DNA of 64,000 nucleotides from Lysobacterales bacterium (GTDB lineage: Bacteria; Pseudomonadota; Gammaproteobacteria; Xanthomonadales; Ahniellaceae). A program made the position numbers and the translations under genes. Shown here one piece after another: positions 1-9,112 of this stretch. Position 1 is the stretch's first letter. Each line of letters opens with the position of its first letter. Below the pieces are notes generated by a model. It did no database searches, had not been told where the DNA came from, and saw nothing but the letters and a program-made list of their open reading frames with translations. The stretch covers positions 310,001 through 374,000 of the forward strand of contig JADKHK010000013.1 in NCBI GenBank assembly GCA_016721845.1, written 5' to 3'.

Positions 1-2
1 GT

Positions 3-521
3 ATCAGCACCGAGAAATTGAACCGTCGGAATAACGAGATCCGTGTTCCGCGTGTGCGCCTGATTGGCGCCGATGGCGAACAGATTGGCGTGGTCGGTCG
101 TGATGACGCCCTGCGCATGGCGATGGACCTGGAACTGGATCTCGTCGAGATCGTTCCGAATGCCGATCCGCCGGTGTGCCGCATCATGGACTTCGGCAAG
201 TTCCGGTTCGAAGAGCAGAAGAAGGCGCATGCCGCGCGCAAGAAGCAGAAGGTCGTCGAGATCAAGGAACTCAAGTTCCGCCCGACCACCGACGATGGCG
301 ACTACGAGATCAAGCTGCGCAACCTGCGCCGTTTCATCTCCGAGGGCGACAAGGTGAAGATCAATATCCGTTTCCGCGGACGCGAAATGGCCCATACCGA
401 ACTCGGTATCGAGATGGCCAAGCGTCTGGAAGCGGACCTGAAGGAAGAAGTGACGATCGAACAGTGGCCGCGTCTCGAAGGGCGGCAGATGGTCATGATG
501 GTGGCGCCGAAGCGGAAGTGA
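3..521 (+). CDS. infC: Translation initiation factor IF-3
   Basis: IF-3 binds the 30S subunit, keeps it apart from 50S and checks start-codon/initiator-tRNA pairing. The protein aligns along its length with the family: N-domain opening NRRNNEIRVPRVRLIG, the VCRIMDFGKF block, a lysine-rich linker, and the C-domain with FRGREMAH and ending RLEGRQMVMMVAPKRK. A TTG at 18 would start at NRRNNE. The frame is open to the window edge, and reading from an ATC at 3 gives MSTEKLNRRNNE, a natural family N-terminus. infC is known for non-AUG starts that allow autoregulation, so I prefer 3, although a start upstream of the window cannot be excluded. rpmI and rplT follow, the usual infC operon order. Confidence 0.95.
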   Translation: MSTEKLNRRNNEIRVPRVRLIGADGEQIGVVGRDDALRMAMDLELDLVEIVPNADPPVCRIMDFGKFRFEEQKKAHAARKKQKVVEIKELKFRPTTDDGDYEIKLRNLRRFISEGDKVKINIRFRGREMAHTELGIEMAKRLEADLKEEVTIEQWPRLEGRQMVMMVAPKRK

Positions 522-632
522 CGGTGCCGTAGGAACGCGGAACGGAATGCCGCACAAGCCGGATCGAGCAGGATGGAAAGCGTGGCCTCGGCCACCGCTC
601 GGACCAGTCAAACAACACTCATAGGAAGTGTC

Positions 633-836
633 ATGGCAAAGACGAAAATCAAGACCAACCGGGCCGCTGCAAAGCGTTTCCGGAAGACTGCATCCGGCAA
701 ATTCAAGGCCGGTCATGCATTCAAGAGCCACATCCTGACCAAGAAGTCGACCAAGCGGAAACGCAACCTTCGTGGCACCAATCATGTTCGTGCGGAAGAC
801 GCAGGTCGCGTCGCCCGCATGGTTCCCTACTTGTAA
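633..836 (+). CDS. rpmI: 50S ribosomal protein L35
   Basis: Small, very basic protein of 67 residues of the large ribosomal subunit, starting MAKTKIKTNRAAAKRF and containing the family block HILTKKSTKRKRNLRG. The ATG at 633 is chosen because the L35 sequence begins exactly there and an AGGAAG Shine-Dalgarno sits about 5 bases upstream. The reading frame stays open further upstream, but that extension has no family similarity. It lies between infC and rplT, 16 bases before rplT, as in most bacteria, and is presumably cotranscribed with both. Confidence 0.97.
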   Translation: MAKTKIKTNRAAAKRFRKTASGKFKAGHAFKSHILTKKSTKRKRNLRGTNHVRAEDAGRVARMVPYL

Positions 837-852
837 GCCGGAGGTATAGACC

Positions 853-1212
853 ATGGCACGAGTCAAACGTGGTGTAACCGCCCGCGCACGTCACAAGAAG
901 ATCCTGGCCCAGGCCAAGGGTTACTACAATGCACGCCGCAAGGTGCTGCGTGTTGCCAAGCAGGCCGTCACCAAGGCTGCTCAGTACGCGTACATCGGCC
1001 GCAAGCAGCGCAAGCGCCAGTTCCGTGGCCTGTGGATCGTCCGCATCAATGCGGCCGCCCGCATGTTCGGCATGAGCTACAGCCGCTTCATGAACGGCAT
1101 GCTGAAAGCCGGCATCACCCTCGATCGCAAGGCACTGGCCGACATCGCCGTGCACGACATCAAGGCGTTCGAAGTGCTCGCAACGAAGGCCAAGGCCGCT
1201 CTCGCCGCGTAA
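853..1212 (+). CDS. rplT: 50S ribosomal protein L20
   Basis: Full-length L20 of 119 residues (MARVKRGVTARARHKK at the N-terminus, the RQFRGLWIVRINAAAR block in the middle). L20 binds 23S rRNA early in 50S assembly, and in E. coli it also represses its own operon at the translational level. A GGAGG Shine-Dalgarno at about 840-844 precedes the ATG. It is the last gene of the infC-rpmI-rplT group; a strong intrinsic terminator or attenuator follows 38 bases after the stop, separating it from pheST. Confidence 0.97.
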   Translation: MARVKRGVTARARHKKILAQAKGYYNARRKVLRVAKQAVTKAAQYAYIGRKQRKRQFRGLWIVRINAAARMFGMSYSRFMNGMLKAGITLDRKALADIAVHDIKAFEVLATKAKAALAA

Positions 1213-1250
1213 GCTTCCAAGCCGGTTCGCGCCGGCCAATGCAGTACACG

Positions 1251-1288
1251 CGTGGGGAAGGGCTTGGCTCTTCCCCACGTTTTTTTTT
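1251..1288 (+). terminator. Intrinsic terminator/attenuator between rplT and pheS
   Basis: A perfect 10-bp stem (CGTGGGGAAG at 1251-1260 pairing with CTTCCCCACG at 1270-1279) with a 9-base loop is followed at once by nine T residues. This is a textbook rho-independent terminator. It sits 38 bases after rplT and 56 bases before pheS, so it either ends the ribosomal-protein transcript or sets read-through into pheST. I see no convincing Phe-rich leader peptide before the hairpin. Confidence 0.92.
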
Positions 1289-1343
1289 GCGTCGCTGAAA
1301 CTCCGTTTGCGGAGAGACGGGCGCCATCGAAACAGGAATGACG

Positions 1344-2339
1344 ATGGACGAATTGCAGACCGCCGCCGAAGCTGCGACCGGTTCGATCAGGGATGCAGCC
1401 ACGCTTGACGCCCTCGACGCCATCCGTGTCGCCTGGCTCGGCAAGCAGGGCCGGCTGACCGAACAACTCAAGCTGCTTGGCAAGTTGCCGCCGGAAGAAC
1501 GCAAGGCGACCGGCGAGCGCGTCAATCAGATCAAGTCGCTGCTCGGCGATGCGATCGAGGCACGTCGTTGCGAGCTCGAATCCGCTGCGTACATCGCGCG
1601 TCTGGCGTCCGAACGGATCGATGTCACCATGCCGGGTCGCAATGGCACGCGTGCGAACCTGCATCCGGTCACGCGCACGCTGGATCGCATCACCGACATC
1701 TTCGGCCGGCTCGGCTATCAACTCGCCGACGGCCCCGAGATCGAGGACGACTACCATAATTTCGAAGCGCTGAACTTCCCGGAGCACCATCCGGCACGCG
1801 CGATGCATGACACCTTCTATTTTCCGGACGGGCGCCTGCTGCGCACGCACACCTCGCCGGTGCAGATCCGCGCGATGCAGGGGCGCACGCCGCCGATCCG
1901 CATCATCGCCGCCGGCAAGGTCTATCGCTCGGATTCGGACCAGACGCATACGCCGATGTTCCATCAGGTCGAAGGCCTGCTGGTCGACGAGACGTCGAAC
2001 TTCGCGGATCTCAAGGGCACACTCAAGCAGTTCGTCACCGCGTTCTTCGAGCGCGATTTCGAGATGCGTTTCCGCCCGAGCTATTTCCCGTTCACCGAGC
2101 CGTCGGCCGAAGTCGACATCCGCTGGGACCGCGCCGACGGTACCCAGGGCTGGCTGGAAGTGCTGGGCTGCGGCATGGTCCATCCGAACGTGTTGAAAGC
2201 CTGCGGGATTGATGCCGAGCGCTACACCGGTTTCGCATTCGGCCTCGGGGTCGAGCGATTCGCGATGTTGCGCTACGGCGTCGACGACCTGCGCTCGCTG
2301 TTCGAGAACGATGCGCGCTTCCTCGCGCAGTTCGCGTGA
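1344..2339 (+). CDS. pheS: Phenylalanyl-tRNA synthetase alpha subunit
   Basis: Catalytic alpha chain of the alpha2-beta2 enzyme that charges tRNA-Phe. An N-terminal coiled-coil region (about residues 1-85) is followed by the class II catalytic core, with a motif 2 region at LLRTHTSPVQIRAM and motif 3 at GFAFGLGVERFAMLRYGVDD near the C-terminus. About 331 residues, normal for the family. An in-frame ATG lies at 1338, but the only Shine-Dalgarno (AGGA, 1333-1336) is one base from it and seven from the ATG at 1344, so I start at 1344. pheT follows after 21 bases. Confidence 0.96.
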   Translation: MDELQTAAEAATGSIRDAATLDALDAIRVAWLGKQGRLTEQLKLLGKLPPEERKATGERVNQIKSLLGDAIEARRCELESAAYIARLASERIDVTMPGRNGTRANLHPVTRTLDRITDIFGRLGYQLADGPEIEDDYHNFEALNFPEHHPARAMHDTFYFPDGRLLRTHTSPVQIRAMQGRTPPIRIIAAGKVYRSDSDQTHTPMFHQVEGLLVDETSNFADLKGTLKQFVTAFFERDFEMRFRPSYFPFTEPSAEVDIRWDRADGTQGWLEVLGCGMVHPNVLKACGIDAERYTGFAFGLGVERFAMLRYGVDDLRSLFENDARFLAQFA

Positions 2340-2360
2340 TGGACAGAAGGAACTGATCCG

Positions 2361-4736
2361 ATGAAATTCTCCGAAAACTGGTTGCGCTCGCTGGCGCATA
2401 CGAAAGCCGAACGCGCCGATCTGCTGCATCGCCTGACCATGGCCGGGCTCGAAGTTGAAGGCGTCGAGGTGCTGGGTGAAGGGCTCGATGGCGTCGTCAT
2501 CGGCGAGATCATCGAAGCCGAACAACATCCGAATGCCGACAAGCTGCGGGTTTGCAAAGTTTCGATCGGGCAGGGCGAGCCGCTGCAGATCGTTTGCGGC
2601 GCGCCCAATGCGCGCGTCGGTCTGAAGGCGCCGCTGGCGACGATTGGCTCGAAGCTGCCGGGTGGTGTCGACATCAGGAAGGCGAAGCTGCGTGACGTCG
2701 AATCCTTCGGCATGCTCTGTTCGACGCGCGAACTGCAACTCAGCGACGATCACGGCGGACTGATGGAACTGCCGGCCGATGCGCCGGTCGGTCAATCATT
2801 GGCTGCATGGCTCGGCCTGCCCGATGCCTGCATCGAGATCAAGCTGACGCCGAATCGCCCGGATTGCCTGAGCCTGCGCGGGCTCGCCGCGGAAGTGACG
2901 GCCTTGTACGGGCTGACGCCGAATGACGGCGCCCGCATCCAGGTCGATGCGAGGTCCACGACCACGCGCGACCTGCGTCTCGATGCACCCGCCGATTGTC
3001 CGCGTTATCTCGGTCGCGCCATCGAAGGCATCGACCCGGCGGCGCCGACGCCGTTGTGGTTGAAGGAACGCCTGCGCCGCTCCGGCCTGCGCTCGATCAG
3101 CGCCGTCGTTGACGCGACCAATTACGTCATGCTCGAACTCGGCCAGCCGATGCATGCCTTCGACCTCGATGCGCTGTCGGGCGGAATCGTCGTGCGTCGC
3201 GCTGCAGCCGGAGAAGCGCTGAAGCTGCTCGACGAACGCGAGGTCATGCTTGATCCGGGTTTCCTCGTCATCGCCGACGAAAAGAAAGCGCTGGCGGTCG
3301 CCGGGGTCATGGGCGGTTTCGATTCGCGCGTGACCGATGCCAGCAGGAACCTGTTTCTCGAGTCCGCGCATTTCGCGCCGTCAGCCATCCAGGGGCGTGC
3401 GCGCAAACTCGGTCTGCATACCGATGCCTCGCATCGTTTCGAGCGCGGAGTCGATCCCGAGTTGCCGCGTCAGGCGATCGAACGGCTGACACAACTGATC
3501 GTCGATATCGCGGGCGGCACGCCCGGCCCGGTGGTCGAGGCCAAGTCGGACGCGCACTTGCCGACGCGTGCTCCGGTGCGCCTGCGTGCGGCGCGACTGG
3601 CGCGCGTCACCGGATTGATGCTGCCGGCCGCCGAGGTCGAACAGATCCTGCACGCGCTCGGTTTCGCCGTGCGCAAGATCGAGGGCGGCTGGGAAGTGGT
3701 GCCGCCGAGCCAGCGCTTCGACATCGACATCGAAGAGGACCTGATCGAGGAAGTCGTCCGCGTGCATGGCTACGACCGCGTCCCGACTGCGGTGCCGCGG
3801 GGCGAGATCGCGCTGCGTCTGCCGCCTGAGGCGCTGGTGCCGGCCGCGGCGATGCGCGCGGCCCTGGTTGCACGCGACTATCGCGAATGCCTGCATTTCA
3901 GCTTCGTCTCGGCCGACTGGCTGAAACAATGGGGTCTGGACGAGGGTGGCGTGGCGCTCGCCAATCCGCTGTCGGCCGATCTCGGCGTGATGCGCACCAG
4001 CTTGTTGCCGGGTCTGGTCGAAGCGCTGCGGCGCAATCAGGCCCGTCAGCTGGATCGTGTCCGCCTGTTCGAGCTCGGCAAGGCCTTCCGTGCCGGCGAC
4101 CCGCCGATTGAAACGCCGCGCGTGGCACTGGTGGCGACCGGTTCGGCGGCGGCAGAGCAGTGGGGCGCTGTCGTCCGCGCGATCGACTTCTTCGATGTGA
4201 AGGGTGACCTCGCCCAGTTGTTCGCGCTGACCGGTGCGCCGGCCGCATTTTCGCTGCGCCCCGTCCGCCTGCCGTATTTGCACGCCGGCCGCAGTGCCGA
4301 AGTGTTGCGTGACGGCCGCGTCATCGGTGTGGTCGGCTGTGTCGATCCGAAGCTCGCGGCCGATCTGGGGGTGACGGGCGACGTCTACCTCGCCGAGCTG
4401 GAACTGGCCGCTCTGGCCGAGCGTGCATTGCCGCGTGCGGTTGAACAGAGTCGCTACCCGTCGATTCGTCGAGACATAGCGATCGTCGTCGAAAAGTCGA
4501 TTGAATTCGCGCGCTTGGAAGGCATTGTGCGGGAAACGCTTGGACTTCTGCTGCGTGATTTCGTGCTGTTTGACGAGTTTGCCGGCAAAGGCTTGCCTGA
4601 AAACACAAGAAGCCTCGCTATGGGCTTGATTTTGCAGGATGCTTCGCGCACCCTTGCGGATGTGGACGCTGATTCTGCGGTCCAGTCCGTCTTGACGGCA
4701 CTGGAACGCGAGACCGGCGCAAGGTTGCGAGGCTGA
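2361..4736 (+). CDS. pheT: Phenylalanyl-tRNA synthetase beta subunit
   Basis: The 791-residue beta chain, the usual bacterial length. Domains in order: an N-terminal tRNA-binding OB fold (about 40-150, with the PNADKLRVCKV motif), the B3/B4 editing domain (about 210-400), B5 (about 405-480), the inactive synthetase-like core, and a C-terminal FDX-ACB domain (last 95 residues, starting at QSRYPSIRRDIAIVV). It binds tRNA-Phe and clears mischarged Tyr-tRNA-Phe. AGAAGGA precedes the ATG. ihfA begins two bases after its stop codon ends, the usual pheST-ihfA arrangement. Confidence 0.97.
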   Translation: MKFSENWLRSLAHTKAERADLLHRLTMAGLEVEGVEVLGEGLDGVVIGEIIEAEQHPNADKLRVCKVSIGQGEPLQIVCGAPNARVGLKAPLATIGSKLPGGVDIRKAKLRDVESFGMLCSTRELQLSDDHGGLMELPADAPVGQSLAAWLGLPDACIEIKLTPNRPDCLSLRGLAAEVTALYGLTPNDGARIQVDARSTTTRDLRLDAPADCPRYLGRAIEGIDPAAPTPLWLKERLRRSGLRSISAVVDATNYVMLELGQPMHAFDLDALSGGIVVRRAAAGEALKLLDEREVMLDPGFLVIADEKKALAVAGVMGGFDSRVTDASRNLFLESAHFAPSAIQGRARKLGLHTDASHRFERGVDPELPRQAIERLTQLIVDIAGGTPGPVVEAKSDAHLPTRAPVRLRAARLARVTGLMLPAAEVEQILHALGFAVRKIEGGWEVVPPSQRFDIDIEEDLIEEVVRVHGYDRVPTAVPRGEIALRLPPEALVPAAAMRAALVARDYRECLHFSFVSADWLKQWGLDEGGVALANPLSADLGVMRTSLLPGLVEALRRNQARQLDRVRLFELGKAFRAGDPPIETPRVALVATGSAAAEQWGAVVRAIDFFDVKGDLAQLFALTGAPAAFSLRPVRLPYLHAGRSAEVLRDGRVIGVVGCVDPKLAADLGVTGDVYLAELELAALAERALPRAVEQSRYPSIRRDIAIVVEKSIEFARLEGIVRETLGLLLRDFVLFDEFAGKGLPENTRSLAMGLILQDASRTLADVDADSAVQSVLTALERETGARLRG

Positions 4737-4737
4737 G

Positions 4738-5040
4738 ATGGCATTGACCAAGGCAGAACTCGCCGAACGGCTCTTTGAGCAGGTCGGCTTGAACAAGCGC
4801 GAGGCGAAGGAATTCGTCGACTCGTTCTTCGATGTCATGCGCGATGCACTGGCCCGTGGCGAACAAGTGAAGCTGTCCGGTTTCGGCAATTTCGATCTGC
4901 GCCAGAAGAATCAGCGCCCAGGTCGGAACCCGAAGACCGGAGAGGAAATCCCGATCTCGGCACGGCGTGTGGTCACGTTCCGTCCGGGCCAGAAGCTCAA
5001 GGTGAGGGTCGAGGCGTATGCTGGATCAGGGCAGCAATAA
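4738..5040 (+). CDS. ihfA: Integration host factor alpha subunit
   Basis: A 100-residue DNABII-family protein that dimerises with IHF-beta, bends DNA sharply, and supports recombination and transcription regulation. Seen: N-terminal dimerisation helices (MALTKAELAERLFEQVGL), the GFGNFDLR turn, and the DNA-intercalating arm with RPGRNPKTGEEIPI followed by the VTFRPGQKLK strand. A GAGG sits a few bases upstream of the ATG, overlapping the pheT end. Its 3' end overlaps the start of the next MerR-type gene by 23 bases, so the two are probably translated from one mRNA. Confidence 0.97.
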   Translation: MALTKAELAERLFEQVGLNKREAKEFVDSFFDVMRDALARGEQVKLSGFGNFDLRQKNQRPGRNPKTGEEIPISARRVVTFRPGQKLKVRVEAYAGSGQQ

Positions 5041-5374
5041 CGAGCTCCCGCCGATTCCGGCGAAGCGCTACTTCACCATCGGTGAAGTCAGTGACCTGTG
5101 CGCCGTGAAGCCGCATGTGCTGCGTTACTGGGAGCAGGAATTCACCAGCCTGAATCCGGTGAAGCGTCGTGGCAATCGCCGTTATTACCAGCGCCATGAC
5201 GTGTTGATGATCCGCCAGATCCGCTCGTTGCTGTACGACCAGGGGTTCACGATCGGCGGCGCGCGCCAGCGTCTGGAAGGCAATCAGGGCAAGGCCGAAG
5301 TCACGATCGGGTCCCAGATCGTCAAGCAGGTGCGCCAGGAACTGGAAGAAGTCCTCGCCATCCTGAAGCGCTGA
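5018..5374 (+). CDS. MerR-family transcriptional regulator downstream of ihfA
   Basis: A 118-residue protein with an N-terminal winged-helix MerR DNA-binding domain (YFTIGEVSDLCAVKPHVLRY, wing residues RRGNRRYYQRHDV) and a short C-terminal helix likely to form the dimer coil. It lacks an evident metal- or drug-binding extension. A MerR-like gene is a common neighbour of ihfA in gammaproteobacteria, and its target is not known to me. The start overlaps ihfA by 23 bases. GAGGC immediately before the ATG may act as its ribosome site. Confidence 0.88.
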   Translation: MLDQGSNNELPPIPAKRYFTIGEVSDLCAVKPHVLRYWEQEFTSLNPVKRRGNRRYYQRHDVLMIRQIRSLLYDQGFTIGGARQRLEGNQGKAEVTIGSQIVKQVRQELEEVLAILKR

Positions 5375-5439
5375 CGCGTTGCGGTCAGCCAGCCGAGCGG
5401 TCACAATCCGCGCCCGCGTTTCGACGCGGTTTCCGAAGT

Positions 5440-5516
5440 CGGGGCGTAGCGCAGCCTGGTAGCGCATTTGCCTGGGGGGCAAAGGGTCGTGGGTTCGAAT
5501 CCCGCCGTCCCGACCA
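5440..5516 (+). tRNA. tRNA-Pro (anticodon GGG)
   Basis: A 77-base cloverleaf with encoded CCA. The acceptor CGGGGCG pairs with CGTCCCG (one G-U). The anticodon stem TTTGC/GCAAA encloses the 7-base loop CTGGGGG, which places GGG at positions 34-36. The T arm contains GTTCGAATC. It reads proline CCC/CCU codons. Confidence 0.95.
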
Positions 5517-5529
5517 ATTCGGACCAATC

Positions 5530-5552
5530 AACCGGCTGCGGCCGGTTTTTTT
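5530..5552 (+). terminator. Intrinsic terminator after tRNA-Pro
   Basis: Stem ACCGGC/GCCGGT with a TGCG loop, then a run of seven T residues. It lies 14 bases after the tRNA 3' end and probably terminates both the tRNA and any read-through from the pheST-ihfA-merR unit. Confidence 0.85.
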
Positions 5553-5602
5553 GTGCACGTCGTCTCGACGGAGCCGGGGGTGCGATCCGTTAGCATCAAC
5601 GA

Positions 5603-8600
5603 ATGCTGCCACGCCCGCCACATTTTTTGGTCCTGTTGCTGGTCGGTGCCACGGCCGCGCAGGCCGGCGTGCTGCGTCTGTCCTCTGGCGTCGTCGATCC
5701 GCAGCAGTTGGTGCGCGCTCCGGGCGACGATTCGGCCGATGCCGCCGCCAGCCATGTGCTGATCCAGTTCGAGGCCGGTCGCGCCGCGTCGGTGCGTGCC
5801 GCGCTGCAGTCGTTGGGCGTGGCCATCGAGGCCTATGTGCCCGAGCACACCCTCCGCGTGCGCCGCGGCGACGTGTCACTGACGACCCTGCGCGCGCTGG
5901 CCGGGGTCTCCTGGGTCGGGCGGTGGCGCGCCGAGTGGAAATTCACGTCGGCGACGCGAGCTGCGAGCGGGCCGGGCGAATTCGATGTCTACGGTCACGT
6001 CGACGGTGATGCGGACGAACTCGCGGCCGTCGTGGCCAAATGGCTACCGGACGCCCGCGTGCTGCAACGGCCGCGCAGTACCCGGCTCGCGCGCATCGTC
6101 GTGGCTTTGCCGCAGCCGGCGATGATCGACACGCTGGCGCAGTCCGACGCGATCACCTGGATCGCGTCCCATGCGCGGCCGGAGACGCACAATACCGAGG
6201 CCAGCGGCGTGATCCAGGGCGGGGCAGTCGGCCTGCATCCGTTGTGGTCGCATGGACTCACCGGGCACGGCCAGATCATCGCGGTGGCCGATTCCGGACT
6301 GGACGCGAACGAGCGCTGGTTCACGCGCTACAACCCGGGCAGCGGTGCACTGGTCTTCGTCACGCCCGCGCAAGCCACCTTGCCGCCCGCCCTCGGTTCG
6401 CGCGTCAGCGATGCCAAGGTGATCGCAAACTGGGTGCAGCCGGGTGCCGACGCCTACGAGACCGTGTTGCCGTGCGGCACGGTGGCGGCGGTCCAGCACG
6501 GCACGCATGTCACCGGCACGATTTCAGGCGACAGCGGCATCACCGCCACACCGACGGCCGCGAATGCCGATGTCGGCGACGGCATGGCACCGAATGCGCA
6601 GATCCTGTTCCAGGACATTGGCGCCGATTGCCTGGTGATCGACGACTACGCGGCGACGCTGATGCAGGCCCGCAGCGGCGGCGCGCATGTCCACAACAAC
6701 AGTTGGGGTGCCGCCACCGGCAATGCCTACACCGGCTACGACTTCGATGCCGACGACACGACGTGGCTGCTCGAAGACCTGCTCGTGGTGGCGTCGGCCG
6801 GCAATCGCGACGAGGCCATCGCGGCAATCGGTTCGCCGGGCAATGCCAAGAACGCGCTGACCGTCGGCGCCCTGCTGCATGGCGACAACAGTTGTCCGGC
6901 CACGTTGTACACGACGAACAACCAATGGGGATCGAGCATCGGTCCCGGCAGCGGATGGCGCGACAAGCCCGAGATCAGCGCCCCGGGTTCGGCGACGATT
7001 TCCGCGGCTGGCGACGACGCCAGTGTCGGTGGCGAAGAGCCGGCGCTGACCAGGGCGCTGAGCGGTACCTCGATGGCGTCGCCGACCGTGGCCGGTGGTG
7101 CCGCGTTGATGCGCCAATATTTCGTCGATGGCTGGTATCCGCGCGGCAGTGCACGCGCCGGTGATCGCTTGAATCCGCTCGCGGCCACGCTCAAGGCGGC
7201 GGTGGTGAACAGTACCGGCGAGCTGATCAACAGTTTCATCGGTGAGACGCGGCTGCCGAGCTACATCACCGGCTGGGGTCGCATGTATCTCGATCGCGAC
7301 CTGTATTTTCCTGGCGACAGCCGGCGCCAGCGCGTGTTCGAGCGCGCGCATGGCAGCGGGCTCGCGACCGGCGACGTGCATGAATACGCGATCGAGCAGG
7401 TCGCGGCCGGCCAGTCGCTGCGCGCGACTCTGGCCTGGTTCGATGCCGCGTCGGTGCCGGGCGTGGAATATCCGCTGGTCAACGACCTCGATCTCGAAGT
7501 GATCGGTCCGAACGGCGAGGTCTATCGCGGCAATGCCTTCGGTGACGATCCGAGCTGCCAGACCCAGGCCTGCTTCGATCCCTGCGGGCCGCCCGCGGCG
7601 CAGCGCCCGTTCATCACCACGATCTCGATCGATGGCAATGGCACGCGCGACTCGCGCAATACCGTCGAAGCGGTCCGACTGCTCGCGCCGACACCGGGCC
7701 GCTACCGGTTCCGGGTCAGCGGATTCAACGTGCCTGGCAATGACCGTGCCGGCAGCGACCGGCAAGGTTACGGGTTGGTCGTCGCCGGCGACTTCGGCGT
7801 GCCGTCCGCGGTGCCTGCCGCAGCGCCACTGAACCTGTCGATCGTGCAGAACGACGCCGATGGCATCCGCATCGCTTTCGACGCCGTGGCCGGTGCCGAT
7901 TCGTATCAGCTGTATCGCGCGACCGGTTCCTGCGCCGGCACCGACATCGCCGATTTCCATCTCGCCGGACAATCGGCGACGGCGCTGATCGAGGACCCGA
8001 ATACCGTCGGCGGCGATCGTTATGCCTATCGCGTGCGGGCCGTCGATGCCGACACCGAAGGTGCGATCAGCACCTGTGTCGATGTCGTGTCCGCCGATAG
8101 CTGCGCCTTGCCGCCCTTGTTCGATCGCGTCGCACCCCGGGCCGATGCGGCATTTGCCGACTGCGCCGTCGCGCTCGACTGGACGCCGGCACCGCCGCGC
8201 TGCGCGAATGCCAGTGGCGTCGGCTATCTGGTGCAGCGATCGGACACGCCCGACTTCGTCGCGCCCCTGACGTTCCTGGCGGCCGCGCCGTCGATGATCG
8301 ATACGCAGGTGCAGAGCCAGACGCTGTACTTCTATCGGGTACGCGCGGTCGACTCCTTCGGCAACACCAGCCTGCCGAGCGCGGCGCGTAACGCCACCAC
8401 TGCGGGTGCAGGCGGACCGGCCGGTCTCGGTTTCGTCGACGATGCCGACACCCGCAGTTATGCCGATGTGCACGCGCCCTGGCAAATCGCAGCCGGTGTC
8501 GCCAGCCAGGGTTTGCGGGCGTATCGCACCAGCGCGGCCGGCGCGCGTTACCCAAAGAACACGTGCGCCGCAATCGAGTTGCCGGCCTTGACGGTCCCCG

Positions 8601-9034
8601 ATGCCGCGAGCCTGCACTACGACGCGCGCTATCAGCTGGAAAATCAGTGGGATGGCGTGGTCGTCGAGATCTCCACCGACGATGGCGCGAGCTGGACTGA
8701 CCTACCGCCTGATGGCGGCTATCCGGGTTCGTTCGCGCAGACCCAGAGTCCGCCGATCAATGCCTGCGGCTTTGCGGCCGAGCAGGGGGCCTTCAGCGGC
8801 GAAACCGCCGCATTCCAGACCTACACGAGCGATCTGACGGTCTTTGCCGGCCAACGCGTCCGTGTTCGCTGGCGCTTTTCCAGCGATCCCGGCATCGAAC
8901 TCGACGGTTTCCTGCTCGACGCCATCCGCATCGCATCGCCGGGCGCGGATCTGCCGATCGATCTGATTCTGCGCGCGGGCTTCGACAATGACGATGCCGC
9001 CGCGATCGGCGGCGCCTGTATCGCGCTGCCCTAG
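5603..9034 (+). CDS. Secreted subtilisin-like serine protease (S8, Kp43-like)
   Basis: A 1143-residue exported protease. A signal peptide (about 1-21, ending AAQA) precedes a roughly 200-residue N-terminal region and the S8 domain, whose triad is visible: Asp230 in VADSGLD, His299 in HGTHVTG and Ser490 in SGTSMASPT, with the oxyanion block NNSWG between them. After the catalytic domain comes a jelly-roll module as in Kp43 proteases (PLVNDLDLEVIGPNG), then fibronectin-III-like segments (about 735-950). The tail contains LILRAGFDND, resembling the GFE tail of other exported proteins here, but it continues 15 residues further with a cysteine. No strong ribosome site is visible. It probably degrades extracellular protein. 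Confidence 0.93.
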   Translation: MLPRPPHFLVLLLVGATAAQAGVLRLSSGVVDPQQLVRAPGDDSADAAASHVLIQFEAGRAASVRAALQSLGVAIEAYVPEHTLRVRRGDVSLTTLRALAGVSWVGRWRAEWKFTSATRAASGPGEFDVYGHVDGDADELAAVVAKWLPDARVLQRPRSTRLARIVVALPQPAMIDTLAQSDAITWIASHARPETHNTEASGVIQGGAVGLHPLWSHGLTGHGQIIAVADSGLDANERWFTRYNPGSGALVFVTPAQATLPPALGSRVSDAKVIANWVQPGADAYETVLPCGTVAAVQHGTHVTGTISGDSGITATPTAANADVGDGMAPNAQILFQDIGADCLVIDDYAATLMQARSGGAHVHNNSWGAATGNAYTGYDFDADDTTWLLEDLLVVASAGNRDEAIAAIGSPGNAKNALTVGALLHGDNSCPATLYTTNNQWGSSIGPGSGWRDKPEISAPGSATISAAGDDASVGGEEPALTRALSGTSMASPTVAGGAALMRQYFVDGWYPRGSARAGDRLNPLAATLKAAVVNSTGELINSFIGETRLPSYITGWGRMYLDRDLYFPGDSRRQRVFERAHGSGLATGDVHEYAIEQVAAGQSLRATLAWFDAASVPGVEYPLVNDLDLEVIGPNGEVYRGNAFGDDPSCQTQACFDPCGPPAAQRPFITTISIDGNGTRDSRNTVEAVRLLAPTPGRYRFRVSGFNVPGNDRAGSDRQGYGLVVAGDFGVPSAVPAAAPLNLSIVQNDADGIRIAFDAVAGADSYQLYRATGSCAGTDIADFHLAGQSATALIEDPNTVGGDRYAYRVRAVDADTEGAISTCVDVVSADSCALPPLFDRVAPRADAAFADCAVALDWTPAPPRCANASGVGYLVQRSDTPDFVAPLTFLAAAPSMIDTQVQSQTLYFYRVRAVDSFGNTSLPSAARNATTAGAGGPAGLGFVDDADTRSYADVHAPWQIAAGVASQGLRAYRTSAAGARYPKNTCAAIELPALTVPDAASLHYDARYQLENQWDGVVVEISTDDGASWTDLPPDGGYPGSFAQTQSPPINACGFAAEQGAFSGETAAFQTYTSDLTVFAGQRVRVRWRFSSDPGIELDGFLLDAIRIASPGADLPIDLILRAGFDNDDAAAIGGACIALP

Positions 9035-9112
9035 GGTCCGCGGGGCGGGGCGGCGGCACATCCGGTTGCAGACCTGAATCGCGACGCGACCGCGACCTTC
9101 GGGCTATTGATT

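Noticed and set aside
1239..1298. Short frame MQYTRGEGLGSSPRFFLRR before pheS, resembling a pheM-type Phe leader peptide.
   Set aside because: Its two Phe codons are simply the T run of the terminator and lie after the hairpin, so ribosome stalling there could not control the hairpin. No ribosome site.
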